Shown here: one piece after another, positions 16,313 to 24,008 of the stretch
How positions within the stretch are numbered: the first letter of the stretch is position 1
How the letters are laid out: each line of letters opens with the position of its first letter
NCBI RefSeq assembly: GCF_050632745.1
Contig: NZ_JBODSD010000001.1
Location: 930,001-994,000 of the forward strand
Origin: Mumia sp050632745
GTDB taxonomy: Bacteria > Actinomycetota > Actinomycetes > Propionibacteriales > Nocardioidaceae
DNA: 64,000 nt
Direction of reading: 5' to 3'
Made by a program: the position numbers and the translations under genes
The notes under the pieces: generated by a model
What the model was told of the DNA's origin: nothing
The model's database searches: none
The model's input: the letters and a program-made list of their open reading frames with translations, nothing else

Positions 16313-17284
16313 TCAGGCCACGTCGACGTGCACGTGGTCGCGGTGCTCGAGGATCGCGCGGTCTCCGCTGCGGTCCGGCACCGTGTAGTCGCGCCACCCC
16401 TGCGGCGAGCGGCGAGCCGTCCAGATCTTGGCGTCGAAGATGACGGTCGCGATGCCGAGCCGATGGGCGTTCGCGACCAGGTACTGGGCGACCGCCCACC
16501 CCTGACGTCGCGACTCGTCGGTCACCGGGCGGAAGAACACGTCGACCGCCTTGCCCTCGTAGTGCTTCGAGCCCTCGGAGTGGCCGGTGCTGACGCCGTC
16601 CGCGGCGTACCCGCCGGTCGGCAGCCGCCCGAACCCCTCGCGCACGGCGACCCGGACCGCCTCCGCGGGGGGCGTGAGCCCGTTGGCGCCCGGCGTCGCG
16701 TCACCCTCGCCCGGCGCCTTCAGCGTGCACGTGAACGCCCCGGGGGAGTTGCCCGTGAGCGCCGACGCGAGCGCACGTCCGTACGCCTCGTGGTCGGCGT
16801 ACGCCTCCGGGTACGCCGAGCGCTGGACCTCCTGCGCGGCCTCGGTCACCGACATCGACCGGTAGCCCTCGACCTTGACCAGACCGTCGTAGAACCGGTT
16901 GATCGCGTACCGGGGCCGCATGATCTGCTCCGGCGTGCCCCACCCCTGCGACGGCCGCTGCTGGAACAGGCCGAGGGAGTCGCGGTCGCCGTAGTCGATG
17001 TTGCGCAGCTTCGACTCCTGGTACGCCGTCGCGATCGCGATCGTCACCGCCCGGGCCGGCAGCCCGCGCCGGGTCGCGATCGCCGCCATCAGCGCGGCGT
17101 TCTCGGCCTGCTCGAGGTCCAGCTCCGCGTACGTCTCGTCGACCTGCACGGTGCACTGCTCGCCCCGCAGCTGCGGGACGTGCCCGCTGCGTGCGAGCAC
17201 CACGACGCCGACGGCCACGACGGCGACGAGAATGATCAGGACCAGCAGGACGACGCCGCCCCGTCCCGAGCGTTCAGCGGCCAT
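16313..17284 (-). CDS. Membrane-anchored lytic-transglycosylase-like / DUF-type wall protein
   Basis: The 323-aa protein has one N-terminal membrane helix (about residues 9-31) and then an extracytoplasmic lysozyme-like region. That region shows the Glu-Ser pair AYQESKLRNIDYGDRDSLGL and FQQRPSQGWG, typical of actinobacterial transglycosylase-fold domains. The C-terminal part (about 215-323; STGHSEGSKHYEGKAVDVFF ... HRDHVHVDVA) has the His-x-Val-His-Val-Asp ending and Lys-Ala-Val-Asp-Val core of peptidase M15-like or related hydrolase folds. The two-part layout suggests peptidoglycan remodelling outside the membrane. Catalytic activity of either part is inferred. It lies 23 bp after dapD on the same strand and could share its transcript. 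Confidence 0.8.
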   Translation of the reverse strand: MAAERSGRGGVVLLVLIILVAVVAVGVVVLARSGHVPQLRGEQCTVQVDETYAELDLEQAENAALMAAIATRRGLPARAVTIAIATAYQESKLRNIDYGDRDSLGLFQQRPSQGWGTPEQIMRPRYAINRFYDGLVKVEGYRSMSVTEAAQEVQRSAYPEAYADHEAYGRALASALTGNSPGAFTCTLKAPGEGDATPGANGLTPPAEAVRVAVREGFGRLPTGGYAADGVSTGHSEGSKHYEGKAVDVFFRPVTDESRRQGWAVAQYLVANAHRLGIATVIFDAKIWTARRSPQGWRDYTVPDRSGDRAILEHRDHVHVDVA

Positions 17285-17307
17285 GTCGAGGGTTCAGCTC
17301 CCGCCGT

Positions 17308-18243
17308 TCAGTTGGCGTGGAGGGCGGCGTTGAGCTCGATCCCGGTGCCGGTCCGCGGACGGGCCTCCAGCCGCCCGGTCTCGGAGTTGGTGAGGAACAG
17401 CAGCCCGTCGCGGCCGGACAGCTCGCCCGCCTTGACCACCGTGCCGTCGGGGAGCGTGACCTTCGCGCCGGCGGTGACGTAGCAGCCGGCCGCCACGACG
17501 CAGTCGTCGCCGAGCGAGATGCCGATGCCTGCGTTGGCGCCGAGCAGGCAGTTCTCGCCGAGGCTGATGACCTGCTTGCCGCCGCCGGAGAGCGTGCCCA
17601 TGATCGACGCGCCACCGCCGATGTCGGTGCCGTTGCCGACGACGACGCCCGCGCTGATGCGGCCCTCGACCATCGCCTGGCCGAGGGTGCCCGCGTTGAA
17701 GTTCACGAAGCCCTCGTGCATGACCGTCGTGCCCTCGGCGAGGTGGGCGCCGAGGCGGACACGGTCGGCGTCGCCGATGCGTACGCCGCTGGGCACGACG
17801 TAGTCGGTCATCCGGGGGAACTTGTCCACGCTCGTCACGGCGACCTGCAGCCCGGCCGCACGCGCGCGGAGGCGGGTCTCCTCGAAGCCCTCGACCGCGC
17901 ACGGACCGATCGACGTCCACACCACGTTGGCGAGCATCCCGAAGAGTCCGTCGAGGTTGGCCCCGTGCGGCTGGATCAGCCGGTGGGAGAGGAGGTGGAG
18001 CCGCAGGTAGGCGTCGTACGCGTCGGCGATCGGCGCGGACAGGTCCTCGACCTCGATCCGGACGAAGGTCCGCCGCACCTGGCGCACCTCGTCGGTGCCC
18101 TCCAGCGCCGTCAGGCCCGTCGGCTCGGCCGTGCCGTCGTACATGCCGAGGGCAGGGTTCGGGTACCAGACGTCGAGGACGGTCCCGTCCTCGGTGAGCG
18201 TGGCGATGCCGTACGCCCAGGCGGGCTGAGGGGTGGAGGTCAT
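17308..18243 (-). CDS. dapD: 2,3,4,5-tetrahydropyridine-2,6-dicarboxylate N-succinyltransferase
   Basis: This 311-aa protein has the actinobacterial DapD layout: an N-terminal alpha/beta domain followed by a left-handed beta-helix of hexapeptide repeats (about 170-270; VMHEGFVNFNAGTLGQAMVE, VVVGNGTDIGGGASIMGTLS, LLGANAGIGISLGDDCVVAA). It succinylates tetrahydrodipicolinate with succinyl-CoA, the step before DapC. ATG 18243 is supported by a TAACCT -10 hexamer 7 nt upstream. It is transcribed divergently from the VOC-UdgX-dapE-LOG block, so dapD and dapE are expressed from separate promoters. Confidence 0.95.
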   Translation of the reverse strand: MTSTPQPAWAYGIATLTEDGTVLDVWYPNPALGMYDGTAEPTGLTALEGTDEVRQVRRTFVRIEVEDLSAPIADAYDAYLRLHLLSHRLIQPHGANLDGLFGMLANVVWTSIGPCAVEGFEETRLRARAAGLQVAVTSVDKFPRMTDYVVPSGVRIGDADRVRLGAHLAEGTTVMHEGFVNFNAGTLGQAMVEGRISAGVVVGNGTDIGGGASIMGTLSGGGKQVISLGENCLLGANAGIGISLGDDCVVAAGCYVTAGAKVTLPDGTVVKAGELSGRDGLLFLTNSETGRLEARPRTGTGIELNAALHAN

Positions 18244-18250
18244 GGGGCAA

Positions 18251-18256
18251 AGGTTA
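18251..18256 (-). promoter_or_regulatory. -10 hexamer (TAACCT) for dapD
   Basis: TAACCT on the minus strand ends 7 nt before the dapD ATG, consistent with a leaderless mRNA. It pairs with a divergent promoter 30 bp away. Confidence 0.5.
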
Positions 18257-18285
18257 TCGACCGGCTCCACGTCGTCCCCTGGGCC

Positions 18286-18291
18286 TAGGGT
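18286..18291 (+). promoter_or_regulatory. -10 hexamer (TAGGGT) for the VOC gene
   Basis: TAGGGT ends 7 nt before ATG 18299. With the dapD hexamer it forms a back-to-back leaderless promoter pair in a 55-bp gap. Confidence 0.5.
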
Positions 18292-18298
18292 GCGGGGC

Positions 18299-18997
18299 AT
18301 GGAGATCGTACGGTTCAAAGACCTGTGCATCGACGCGACCGATCCCGCGACCGCGGGGGCGTTCTGGGCCCCGGCGCTCGGGCTGGAGCTGCAGACGCTC
18401 GACGACGGCGACGTCGTGCTCCGCGGGACGACGCCGGAGCAGACCGTGTGGATCAACCGTGTGCCCGAGCCGCGGAAGGTGAAGCAGCGCGTGCACCTCG
18501 ACCTGCACGCGCACTCCGTCGCCGAGTACGAGGCGCTCGGCGCGACCGTGCTGCCGGGGTGGGACACGCCGTGGACCGTGATGGGCGACCCCGAGAGCGG
18601 CGGCGAGCTGTGCGTGTTCGAGCGCGACGACGCGTGGTGGGCGGAGCACCCGTCGGCCTCCCGGCTGTACGAGGTGGCGGTCGACGCCGCCGACCACGCC
18701 GCGATCACGGCCTGGTGGGCGGACGTGCTCGGGGGCGAGGTCGAGGACGACGGACGCGACTTCAGCTGGATCCAGGTGGCCGGCGCCCCGTTCGAGTCGC
18801 TCGTCTTCCAGACGGTGCCCGAGCCCAAGACCGTGAAGAACCGCATCCACTGGGACGTCACCGGGCCGCCGGGTGCCGCCGACGAGCTCGTACGCCGTGG
18901 CGCGCGCGTCCTCCGCGCACCCGACGACGTGGTGGCGTGGACCGTGATGGCCGACCCGGAGGGCAACGAGTTCTGCGTGTTCACGGAGGAGCCGTGA
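18299..18997 (+). CDS. Two-domain VOC family (glyoxalase-like) protein
   Basis: The 232-aa protein carries two similar glyoxalase/bleomycin-resistance halves (about residues 1-112 and 118-232). Each ends in the same kind of strand: WTVMGDPESGGELCVFERDD and WTVMADPEGNEFCVFTEEP. Each half also contains a VPEPxKVKxRxHxD motif. This internal duplication suits the paired betaalphabetabetabeta modules of the family. It belongs to the uncharacterised actinobacterial subgroup with no known substrate. Its stop overlaps the UdgX start (GTGA), so they are coupled. Confidence 0.85.
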   Translation: MEIVRFKDLCIDATDPATAGAFWAPALGLELQTLDDGDVVLRGTTPEQTVWINRVPEPRKVKQRVHLDLHAHSVAEYEALGATVLPGWDTPWTVMGDPESGGELCVFERDDAWWAEHPSASRLYEVAVDAADHAAITAWWADVLGGEVEDDGRDFSWIQVAGAPFESLVFQTVPEPKTVKNRIHWDVTGPPGAADELVRRGARVLRAPDDVVAWTVMADPEGNEFCVFTEEP

Positions 18998-19668
18998 CAG
19001 CACGCCCCACGTACCCGGGCGCCGAGTCGTTCCTCCCCTCACGGATCTCGTTGACGAGCCTCCGGACGGCGGTGCAGGGCTGCGAGGGCTGCGACCTCCA
19101 CCGCGACGCGACCCAGGCGGTGATGGGCGACGGTCCGGCGCGGGCCCGGCTCCTGCTCGTCGGGGAGCAGCCCGGCGACGCCGAGGACCGCGCGGGCGAG
19201 CCGTTCGTCGGTCCCGCCGGGCGGCTGCTGGACCGGGCGCTCGACGAGGCGGGGATCGACGGCGATGACGCGTACGTCACCAACGTGGTGAAGCACTTCC
19301 GGTTCGAGCGGGCCGAGCGGGGCAAGCGCCGGATCCACAAGAAGCCGTCCCAGGGTCAGGTCGACGCCTGCCTGCCCTGGCTCCGTGCCGAGCTGCGGGT
19401 CGTGGTGCCAGAGGGTGTCGTGCTTCTCGGCGCGACCGCGGCGCACGCGGTGCTCGGGGCGGCCTTCCGCCTCACCGACGAGCGGGGGCGCGTGCTCGAC
19501 TGGCCCGGCGACGGCGAGATCGCGCTGCCCGAGGACCGGCGCCCGGCCTGGGCGCTCGCCACCACCCACCCTTCGGCGGTGCTGCGCTCCCGCGACCGTG
19601 ACGCCGACTTCGCGGCGCTCGTCGCCGACCTCCACGTGGCGGCCGACGCCCTGGCCGCCACCGCGTGA
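18994..19668 (+). CDS. UdgX-type uracil-DNA glycosylase/binding protein
   Basis: The 224-aa protein carries the UdgX-specific features of family 4-like uracil-DNA glycosylases: motif GEQPGDAED (57-65), Fe-S cysteines CEGC (30, 33), VVKHFRFE, and the insert GKRRIHKKP. That insert's histidine (His-115) corresponds to the residue that in mycobacterial UdgX forms a covalent bond with the deoxyribose after uracil excision. A TTHPSAVLR motif ends the active site. It therefore probably captures uracil-containing DNA irreversibly instead of turning over. The GTG start overlaps the VOC gene by 4 bp. It lies directly before dapE. Confidence 0.9.
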   Translation: MTARPTYPGAESFLPSRISLTSLRTAVQGCEGCDLHRDATQAVMGDGPARARLLLVGEQPGDAEDRAGEPFVGPAGRLLDRALDEAGIDGDDAYVTNVVKHFRFERAERGKRRIHKKPSQGQVDACLPWLRAELRVVVPEGVVLLGATAAHAVLGAAFRLTDERGRVLDWPGDGEIALPEDRRPAWALATTHPSAVLRSRDRDADFAALVADLHVAADALAATA

Positions 19669-19681
19669 TGGGATGGGCGTC

Positions 19682-20764
19682 ATGATCTCGCTCGACCTCG
19701 ACGCGGACGTCGTGTCCCTCACCGCCGCCCTGATCGACATCCCCTCCGAGAGTCGTGAGGAGGCGGCGATCGCCGACGCGGTCGAGGCCGCCCTGCGCCA
19801 GCACGCCCACCTCGAGGTCGTCCGCGACGGGCACACGGTCGTGGCGCGGACCAACCTCGGGCGTGGCAGCCGCGTGGTCGTCGCGGGGCACCTCGACACC
19901 GTGCCGGTCAACGACAACCTCCCGTCACGCCGCGAGGGCGACCTCCTGTGGGGCCTCGGTGCGTGCGACATGAAGGGCGGCGTCGCGGTGGCCCTGCGGG
20001 CGGCCGCCCACGTGACCGAGCCCGTCCGCGACGTCACCTACGTGTTCTACGAGGCTGAGGAGATCGAGGCCTCCGCCAACGGGCTCGGCCGGCTCGCACG
20101 GGAGCGACCCGAGCTGCTCGCGGGCGACTTCGCGGTCCTGATGGAGCCTTCCGGCGGCGTGATCGAGGCCGGGTGCCAGGGGTCCCTGCGGGTCGACGTG
20201 GTCGCGAGGGGCGAGCGGGCCCACGTCGCGCGCTCGTGGATGGGGGACAACGCGATCCACCGGCTCGAGCCGGTCCTGCAGCGCCTGGTGGCCGCCCAGC
20301 CTCGTACGCCCCTCATCGACGGCCTCACCTTCCGGGAGGGACTCAACGCGGTCGCCGTCAGCGGTGGCGTCGCCTCCAACGTGGTGCCCGACGAGGCGCG
20401 GATCGCGGTGAGCTATCGCTTCGCCCCCGACCGGACGGAGGACGAGGCACTGGCGTACCTGAGCGGGCTGTTCGACGGCTACGAGCTCGTGGTGACCGAC
20501 TCCTCACCGGCTGCCGCCCCCGGGCTCGACCGCCCCGCGGCTGCGGCGTTCGTGGCCGCGATGGGCGTGGAGGTCAACCCGAAGTTCGGGTGGACCGACG
20601 TCGCCCAGTTCGCCCAGCTCGGCGTGCCGGCGGTCAACTTCGGCCCCGGCGACCCGTTGCTCGCGCACAAGCAGGACGAGCATGTTCCGGTGGAGCAGCT
20701 CGTCTCGGTGGAAGATCGGTTGCACGCCTGGTTGCGCGGCGACGAAGGAGGACGGGATGAGTGA
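19682..20764 (+). CDS. dapE: Succinyl-diaminopimelate desuccinylase
   Basis: This 360-aa M20 metallopeptidase-family protein has the zinc ligands in GHLDTVP, the bridging aspartate in GACDMKGG, the catalytic Glu pair in FYEAEEIEA, and a late His in LAHKQDEHV. It removes succinate from N-succinyl-LL-diaminopimelate to give LL-diaminopimelate for lysine and peptidoglycan. The start could be ATG 19682 or ATG 19673. It overlaps the LOG-family gene by 8 bp, as in mycobacteria where dapE and a LOG gene are near neighbours. Confidence 0.95.
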   Translation: MISLDLDADVVSLTAALIDIPSESREEAAIADAVEAALRQHAHLEVVRDGHTVVARTNLGRGSRVVVAGHLDTVPVNDNLPSRREGDLLWGLGACDMKGGVAVALRAAAHVTEPVRDVTYVFYEAEEIEASANGLGRLARERPELLAGDFAVLMEPSGGVIEAGCQGSLRVDVVARGERAHVARSWMGDNAIHRLEPVLQRLVAAQPRTPLIDGLTFREGLNAVAVSGGVASNVVPDEARIAVSYRFAPDRTEDEALAYLSGLFDGYELVVTDSSPAAAPGLDRPAAAAFVAAMGVEVNPKFGWTDVAQFAQLGVPAVNFGPGDPLLAHKQDEHVPVEQLVSVEDRLHAWLRGDEGGRDE

Positions 20765-21530
20765 CGACTGGCCCGGGGGTTCCCCGGAGGGCACGGCGTA
20801 CGAGGACGAGACCCTCGATCACGAGCGGATCAAGGGACCGGTGCTCCTGCGCCGCGACCAGATCGAGGCCACGACGACCGACCAGCGCCTGCTCGACTCC
20901 CGCGGCCCCGCCGACTGGGTCCACACCGACCCGTGGCGGGTGATGCGGATCCAGGCGGAGTTCATCGAGGGCTTCAGTGCGCTGGCCAAGCTCGGGCCCT
21001 CGGTCAGCATCTTCGGGTCCGCCCGCACGCCGCGCGACGCGCCGGCGTACGCCGCAGCCCGCGACCTCGGCCGCCGCTTCGCCGACGTCGGGATCGGCGT
21101 GATCACGGGAGGCGGTCCGGGCATCATGGAGGCCGCGAACCGCGGTGCCTGCGAGCAGGGCGGCGTCTCGGTGGGGCTCGGCATCGAGCTGCCCTTCGAG
21201 GAGAAGATGAACCCGTGGGTCGACCTCGGCGTCCACTTCCGCTACTTCTTCGCGCGCAAGACGATGTTCGTGAAGTACGCGCAGGGCTTCGTCGTCTTCC
21301 CCGGCGGCTACGGCACGTTCGACGAGCTCTTCGAGGCGCTGACGCTCGCCCAGACCCGCAAGGTCACGCAGTTCCCGGTCGTCCTGTACGGCACGGAGTA
21401 CTGGTCAGGGCTCCTCAGCTGGCTGCGCGAGTCCGTCCTGGAGCACGGCGCGATCGTGGCCGACGACGTCGACCGGCTCGTCGTCACCGACGACATCGAC
21501 GAGGTCGTCGCGCAGTTCGTCCCGTCCTGA
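20757..21530 (+). CDS. LOG family (TIGR00730) protein
   Basis: This 257-aa Rossmann-like protein carries the LOG signature GGGPGIMEAANRGA and PGGYGTFDELFEAL. Proteins of this family hydrolyse nucleoside 5'-monophosphates of cytokinin type or AMP-like compounds to the base and ribose phosphate; the older name was lysine decarboxylase-like. There is an N-terminal extension of about 60 residues before the core, ending in WRVMRIQAEFIEGF. The start ATG 20757 lies behind GGAGGA and overlaps dapE. The real substrate in this organism is unknown. Confidence 0.9.
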   Translation: MSDDWPGGSPEGTAYEDETLDHERIKGPVLLRRDQIEATTTDQRLLDSRGPADWVHTDPWRVMRIQAEFIEGFSALAKLGPSVSIFGSARTPRDAPAYAAARDLGRRFADVGIGVITGGGPGIMEAANRGACEQGGVSVGLGIELPFEEKMNPWVDLGVHFRYFFARKTMFVKYAQGFVVFPGGYGTFDELFEALTLAQTRKVTQFPVVLYGTEYWSGLLSWLRESVLEHGAIVADDVDRLVVTDDIDEVVAQFVPS

Positions 21531-21609
21531 CGCCTCACCCGGCGCGCGCGGCGGGACGCCAGAGCCCCTCGCGTGCGGCACAATCGGGGTCACAAGCTCG
21601 ACGGATGGA

Positions 21610-22221
21610 GTGCACGTGCGGGTCTCGTCGGAACAACGACGCGAGCAGCTCATCGAGGCCGCGCTGGTCGTCGCCAAGCGCGAGGGCGTGGGCGCCGTCA
21701 GCACGCGGACGGTCGCTGCGGAGGCCGGAGCGACGCCCGGCATCGTGCACTACGTCTTCTCGTCCATGGAGGAGCTGCTCCGGGCGATGATCGCCCGGAT
21801 GGCCGACCAGTACGTCGTGACGGTCAGCGAGCTCGCCGTGACCTCCGAGGAGCACGACGTCTCGTCCCTGCTCGAGCAGAGCTTCGCGCACATGTGGTCG
21901 TCCGTGGAGGGCGACCCGGAGGCGCACCTCCTGACCTTCGAGGTGGCCGCCCACGCGCTGCGCAACGCCGGTTTCAACGACCTCGCGCAGTGGCAGTACG
22001 AGACCTACCGCGAGACCGCGCGCCAGGTTCTCGAGCAGGTCGCCCAGACATGCGGGATCGAGTGGCAGGCCCCGATCGACCTGCTGTCGCGGATGCTGGT
22101 GACCATCAACGACGGCGTCGTCCTCTCGTGGCTCGTCGACCGTGACAGCGCCAAGGCGCGCGAGGTCTACGCCGGGTTCATCCAGCAGCTCGCGGCCATG
22201 GCGCGGCCCGCCGCCGGGTGA
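21610..22221 (+). CDS. TetR-family transcriptional regulator
   Basis: The 203-aa protein has an N-terminal helix-turn-helix (RREQLIEAALVVAKREGVGA, then STRTVAAEAGATPGIVHYVF) and a larger ligand-binding part beginning near residue 55. The start could be GTG 21610 or GTG 21616. No obvious target lies next to it: it follows the LOG gene after 79 bp and converges on folP2. In mycobacteria an acyl-CoA synthetase gene occupies this slot between LOG and folP2, so the TetR gene is lineage-specific here. The ligand cannot be deduced. Confidence 0.88.
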   Translation: MHVRVSSEQRREQLIEAALVVAKREGVGAVSTRTVAAEAGATPGIVHYVFSSMEELLRAMIARMADQYVVTVSELAVTSEEHDVSSLLEQSFAHMWSSVEGDPEAHLLTFEVAAHALRNAGFNDLAQWQYETYRETARQVLEQVAQTCGIEWQAPIDLLSRMLVTINDGVVLSWLVDRDSAKAREVYAGFIQQLAAMARPAAG

Positions 22222-22255
22222 TCCTGGCCCTCCGCGGTCGTTCCTAGGCGCGGCC

Positions 22256-23119
22256 TCACGCCAGCCCGCGCCGCGACACCGCCGGCTGGCGGGTGCCCTG
22301 GATCGACGCGACCATGTCCAGGCACTGACGCGTCGCCGCGACGTCGTGCGCGCGGAAGACCCGTACCCCGGCGGCCGCCGACCACGCGGTGGCGGCCAGC
22401 GTCCCGGGGAGCCGCTCGTCGCGGTCGACGTCGAGCGTCTCGCCGACGAAGTCCTTGCGCGACAGCGCGACCATGACCGGCCAGCCGGTCGCGACCAGCT
22501 CGCCGATGCGCCGGGTGAGGAGCAGCGAGTGGCGGGTGTTCTTGCCGAAGTCGTGGGTCGGGTCCAGGATCACCGCCTCGGGCGCCACCCCGGCGGCGAC
22601 GGCGCGCTCGGCCAGCTCGGTGGTCCGGGCGACGACGTCGGCGACCACGTCGTCGTACGCCGGCCGGAACGGGTCCGTACGCGGCTCGAGACCGCCCGTG
22701 TGGCTGCACACGAGACCGGCGCCGTGCTCCGCGGCGACGTGGGCGAGCTCGGGGTCGTGGCCGGCCCACGTGTCGTTGACGAGGTCGGCGCCGAGCGCGC
22801 ACAGCCGGTCCGCGACCTCGCTGCGCCAGGTGTCCACGCTGATGACGAGGTCGGGGTAGCGCTCGCGGGCCGCCTCGACGAACCCCGCGGTCCGGCGCAG
22901 CTCCTCGGCAGCGTCGACCACGTCGCCGTACCCCGCCTTCACCCCGCCGACGTCGACGATGTCCGCCCCGTCGGCGACGACGAGGTCGAGGTAGGCGAGG
23001 GCGTCGTCGAGGGCGTAGGTGCGGCCGCGGTCGAAGAACGAGTCAGGGGTGCGGTTCACGATCGCCATCACCGCGTGGTCTCCCGGCGCGATCACACGTC
23101 CGCGCAGTCGGAGCTCCAT
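22256..23119 (-). CDS. folP2: Dihydropteroate synthase paralogue FolP2
   Basis: The 287-aa protein is a DHPS-fold enzyme with MAIVNRTPDSFFDRG, GADIVDVGGVKAG, ISVDTWR, LINDTW-like LVNDTWAGHDPELAHVA, DPTHDFGKN and ALSRKDFVGETL. These match the actinobacterial FolP2 group, not canonical FolP1: canonical DHPS has D-x-GGEST where this has DVGGVKAG. Mycobacterial FolP2 has been reported to lack folate-synthesis activity, so the role may differ (possibly linked to glucosylglycerate synthesis by its usual neighbour gpgS, which is absent here). A TACGAT -10 lies 6 nt before the ATG, only 15 bp from the divergent DivIVA-domain gene. Confidence 0.88.
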   Translation of the reverse strand: MELRLRGRVIAPGDHAVMAIVNRTPDSFFDRGRTYALDDALAYLDLVVADGADIVDVGGVKAGYGDVVDAAEELRRTAGFVEAARERYPDLVISVDTWRSEVADRLCALGADLVNDTWAGHDPELAHVAAEHGAGLVCSHTGGLEPRTDPFRPAYDDVVADVVARTTELAERAVAAGVAPEAVILDPTHDFGKNTRHSLLLTRRIGELVATGWPVMVALSRKDFVGETLDVDRDERLPGTLAATAWSAAAGVRVFRAHDVAATRQCLDMVASIQGTRQPAVSRRGLA

Positions 23120-23125
23120 GGCACG

Positions 23126-23131
23126 ATCGTA
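23126..23131 (-). promoter_or_regulatory. -10 hexamer (TACGAT) for folP2
   Basis: TACGAT on the minus strand is 6 nt before the folP2 ATG. It is part of the palindrome ACGATCGT, whose other strand gives a weaker match (CACGAT) before the divergent GTG at 23135. One compact site may therefore drive both genes. Confidence 0.5.
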
Positions 23132-23134
23132 GGC

Positions 23135-23425
23135 GTGATCTGGATCGGAGTCGTCGTCGGAGCCGTCCTCGTCGGTGCGCTCGTCACGGTGGTCGCCGGA
23201 CGCACAGGTGCGCTCGCGCCCCTGCCGTCGTCGCGCCGCGACGTGCTCGTGCCGGCGGAGGGCCCGCTCACGGCGGAGGACCTGCGCGCAGTGCGCTTCA
23301 GCTGGGCGTGGCGGGGCTACGCGCGCGACGAGGTGGATGCGCTGCTGGCGCGGCTGGAGGAGGACGCGCGAGGGCGTGAGGCTGCGCGGCCGGAGGCTGC
23401 GACCGACGGGGGCGCCGATGAGTGA
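23135..23425 (+). CDS. Small membrane-anchored DivIVA-domain protein
   Basis: The 96-aa protein starts with one membrane helix (about residues 1-22), then a linker, then a short coiled segment with the DivIVA-like motif (AEDLRAVRFSWAWRGYARDE, then VDALLARLEED). A homologue sits at the same place in mycobacteria, between the folP2/gpgS genes and tag. It may be a membrane adaptor, but no function is established. The GTG start is only 15 bp from the divergent folP2 start, and the gene overlaps tag by 8 bp. Confidence 0.8.
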   Translation: MIWIGVVVGAVLVGALVTVVAGRTGALAPLPSSRRDVLVPAEGPLTAEDLRAVRFSWAWRGYARDEVDALLARLEEDARGREAARPEAATDGGADE

Positions 23426-23993
23426 TGCCGTCGTCGGCGCGGACGGTCTCGCGCGCTGTCCGTGGGCCGAGTCGTCCGACGAGATGCGGGCCTACCACGA
23501 CACGGAGTGGGGGCGCCCCGTCCGCGACGAACGGGGGCTGTTCGAGCGGCTGACGCTCGAGGCGTTCCAGTCCGGCCTGTCCTGGGCGATCGTGCTGCGC
23601 AAGCGGCCGCGGTTCCGAGAGGTCTTCGCCGACTTCGACCCCGAGGTCGTGGCGGCGTACGACGGTGCGCGCGTCGCGGAGCTGCTCTCGGACGCGGGCA
23701 TCATCCGCAACCGCACCAAGGTGGAGGCGACGATCGCGAACGCCGGTGCGGTCCGCGCGCTCGACGGCGGGTTCGCCGACCTCGTGTGGTCCTTCGCGCC
23801 GCCGCCTCGTCCGCGGCCCACCTCGCTCGCGGAGGTCCCGGCCGTCACCCCGGAGTCCAAGGCCCTCGCGACCGCGCTCAAGCGGCACGGGTTCGTGTTC
23901 GTGGGGCCGACCACGGCGTACGCGATGATGCAGGCGACCGGCATGGTCGACGACCACCTGGCAGGCTGCCACGTGCGGAGCACGCCGGACTGA
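23418..23993 (+). CDS. tag: DNA-3-methyladenine glycosylase I
   Basis: The 191-aa protein matches Tag: CPWAESSDEMRAYHDTEWG near the N-terminus gives the first zinc ligands (Cys and His). The segment LTLEAFQSGLSWAIVLRKR is the helix-hairpin-helix-type core, and DDHLAGCHV near the C-terminus supplies the last His and Cys. The enzyme excises 3-methyladenine from alkylated DNA. Length is normal. It is translationally coupled to the upstream DivIVA-domain gene. Confidence 0.94.
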   Translation: MSDAVVGADGLARCPWAESSDEMRAYHDTEWGRPVRDERGLFERLTLEAFQSGLSWAIVLRKRPRFREVFADFDPEVVAAYDGARVAELLSDAGIIRNRTKVEATIANAGAVRALDGGFADLVWSFAPPPRPRPTSLAEVPAVTPESKALATALKRHGFVFVGPTTAYAMMQATGMVDDHLAGCHVRSTPD

Positions 23994-24008
23994 GCGAGGA
24001 TCGGCGGC

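Noticed and set aside
20757..21530. Lysine decarboxylase next to lysine-biosynthesis genes
   Set aside because: The PGGYGT motif identifies the LOG family. The lysine decarboxylase label is a historical misannotation, so no lysine link is inferred.
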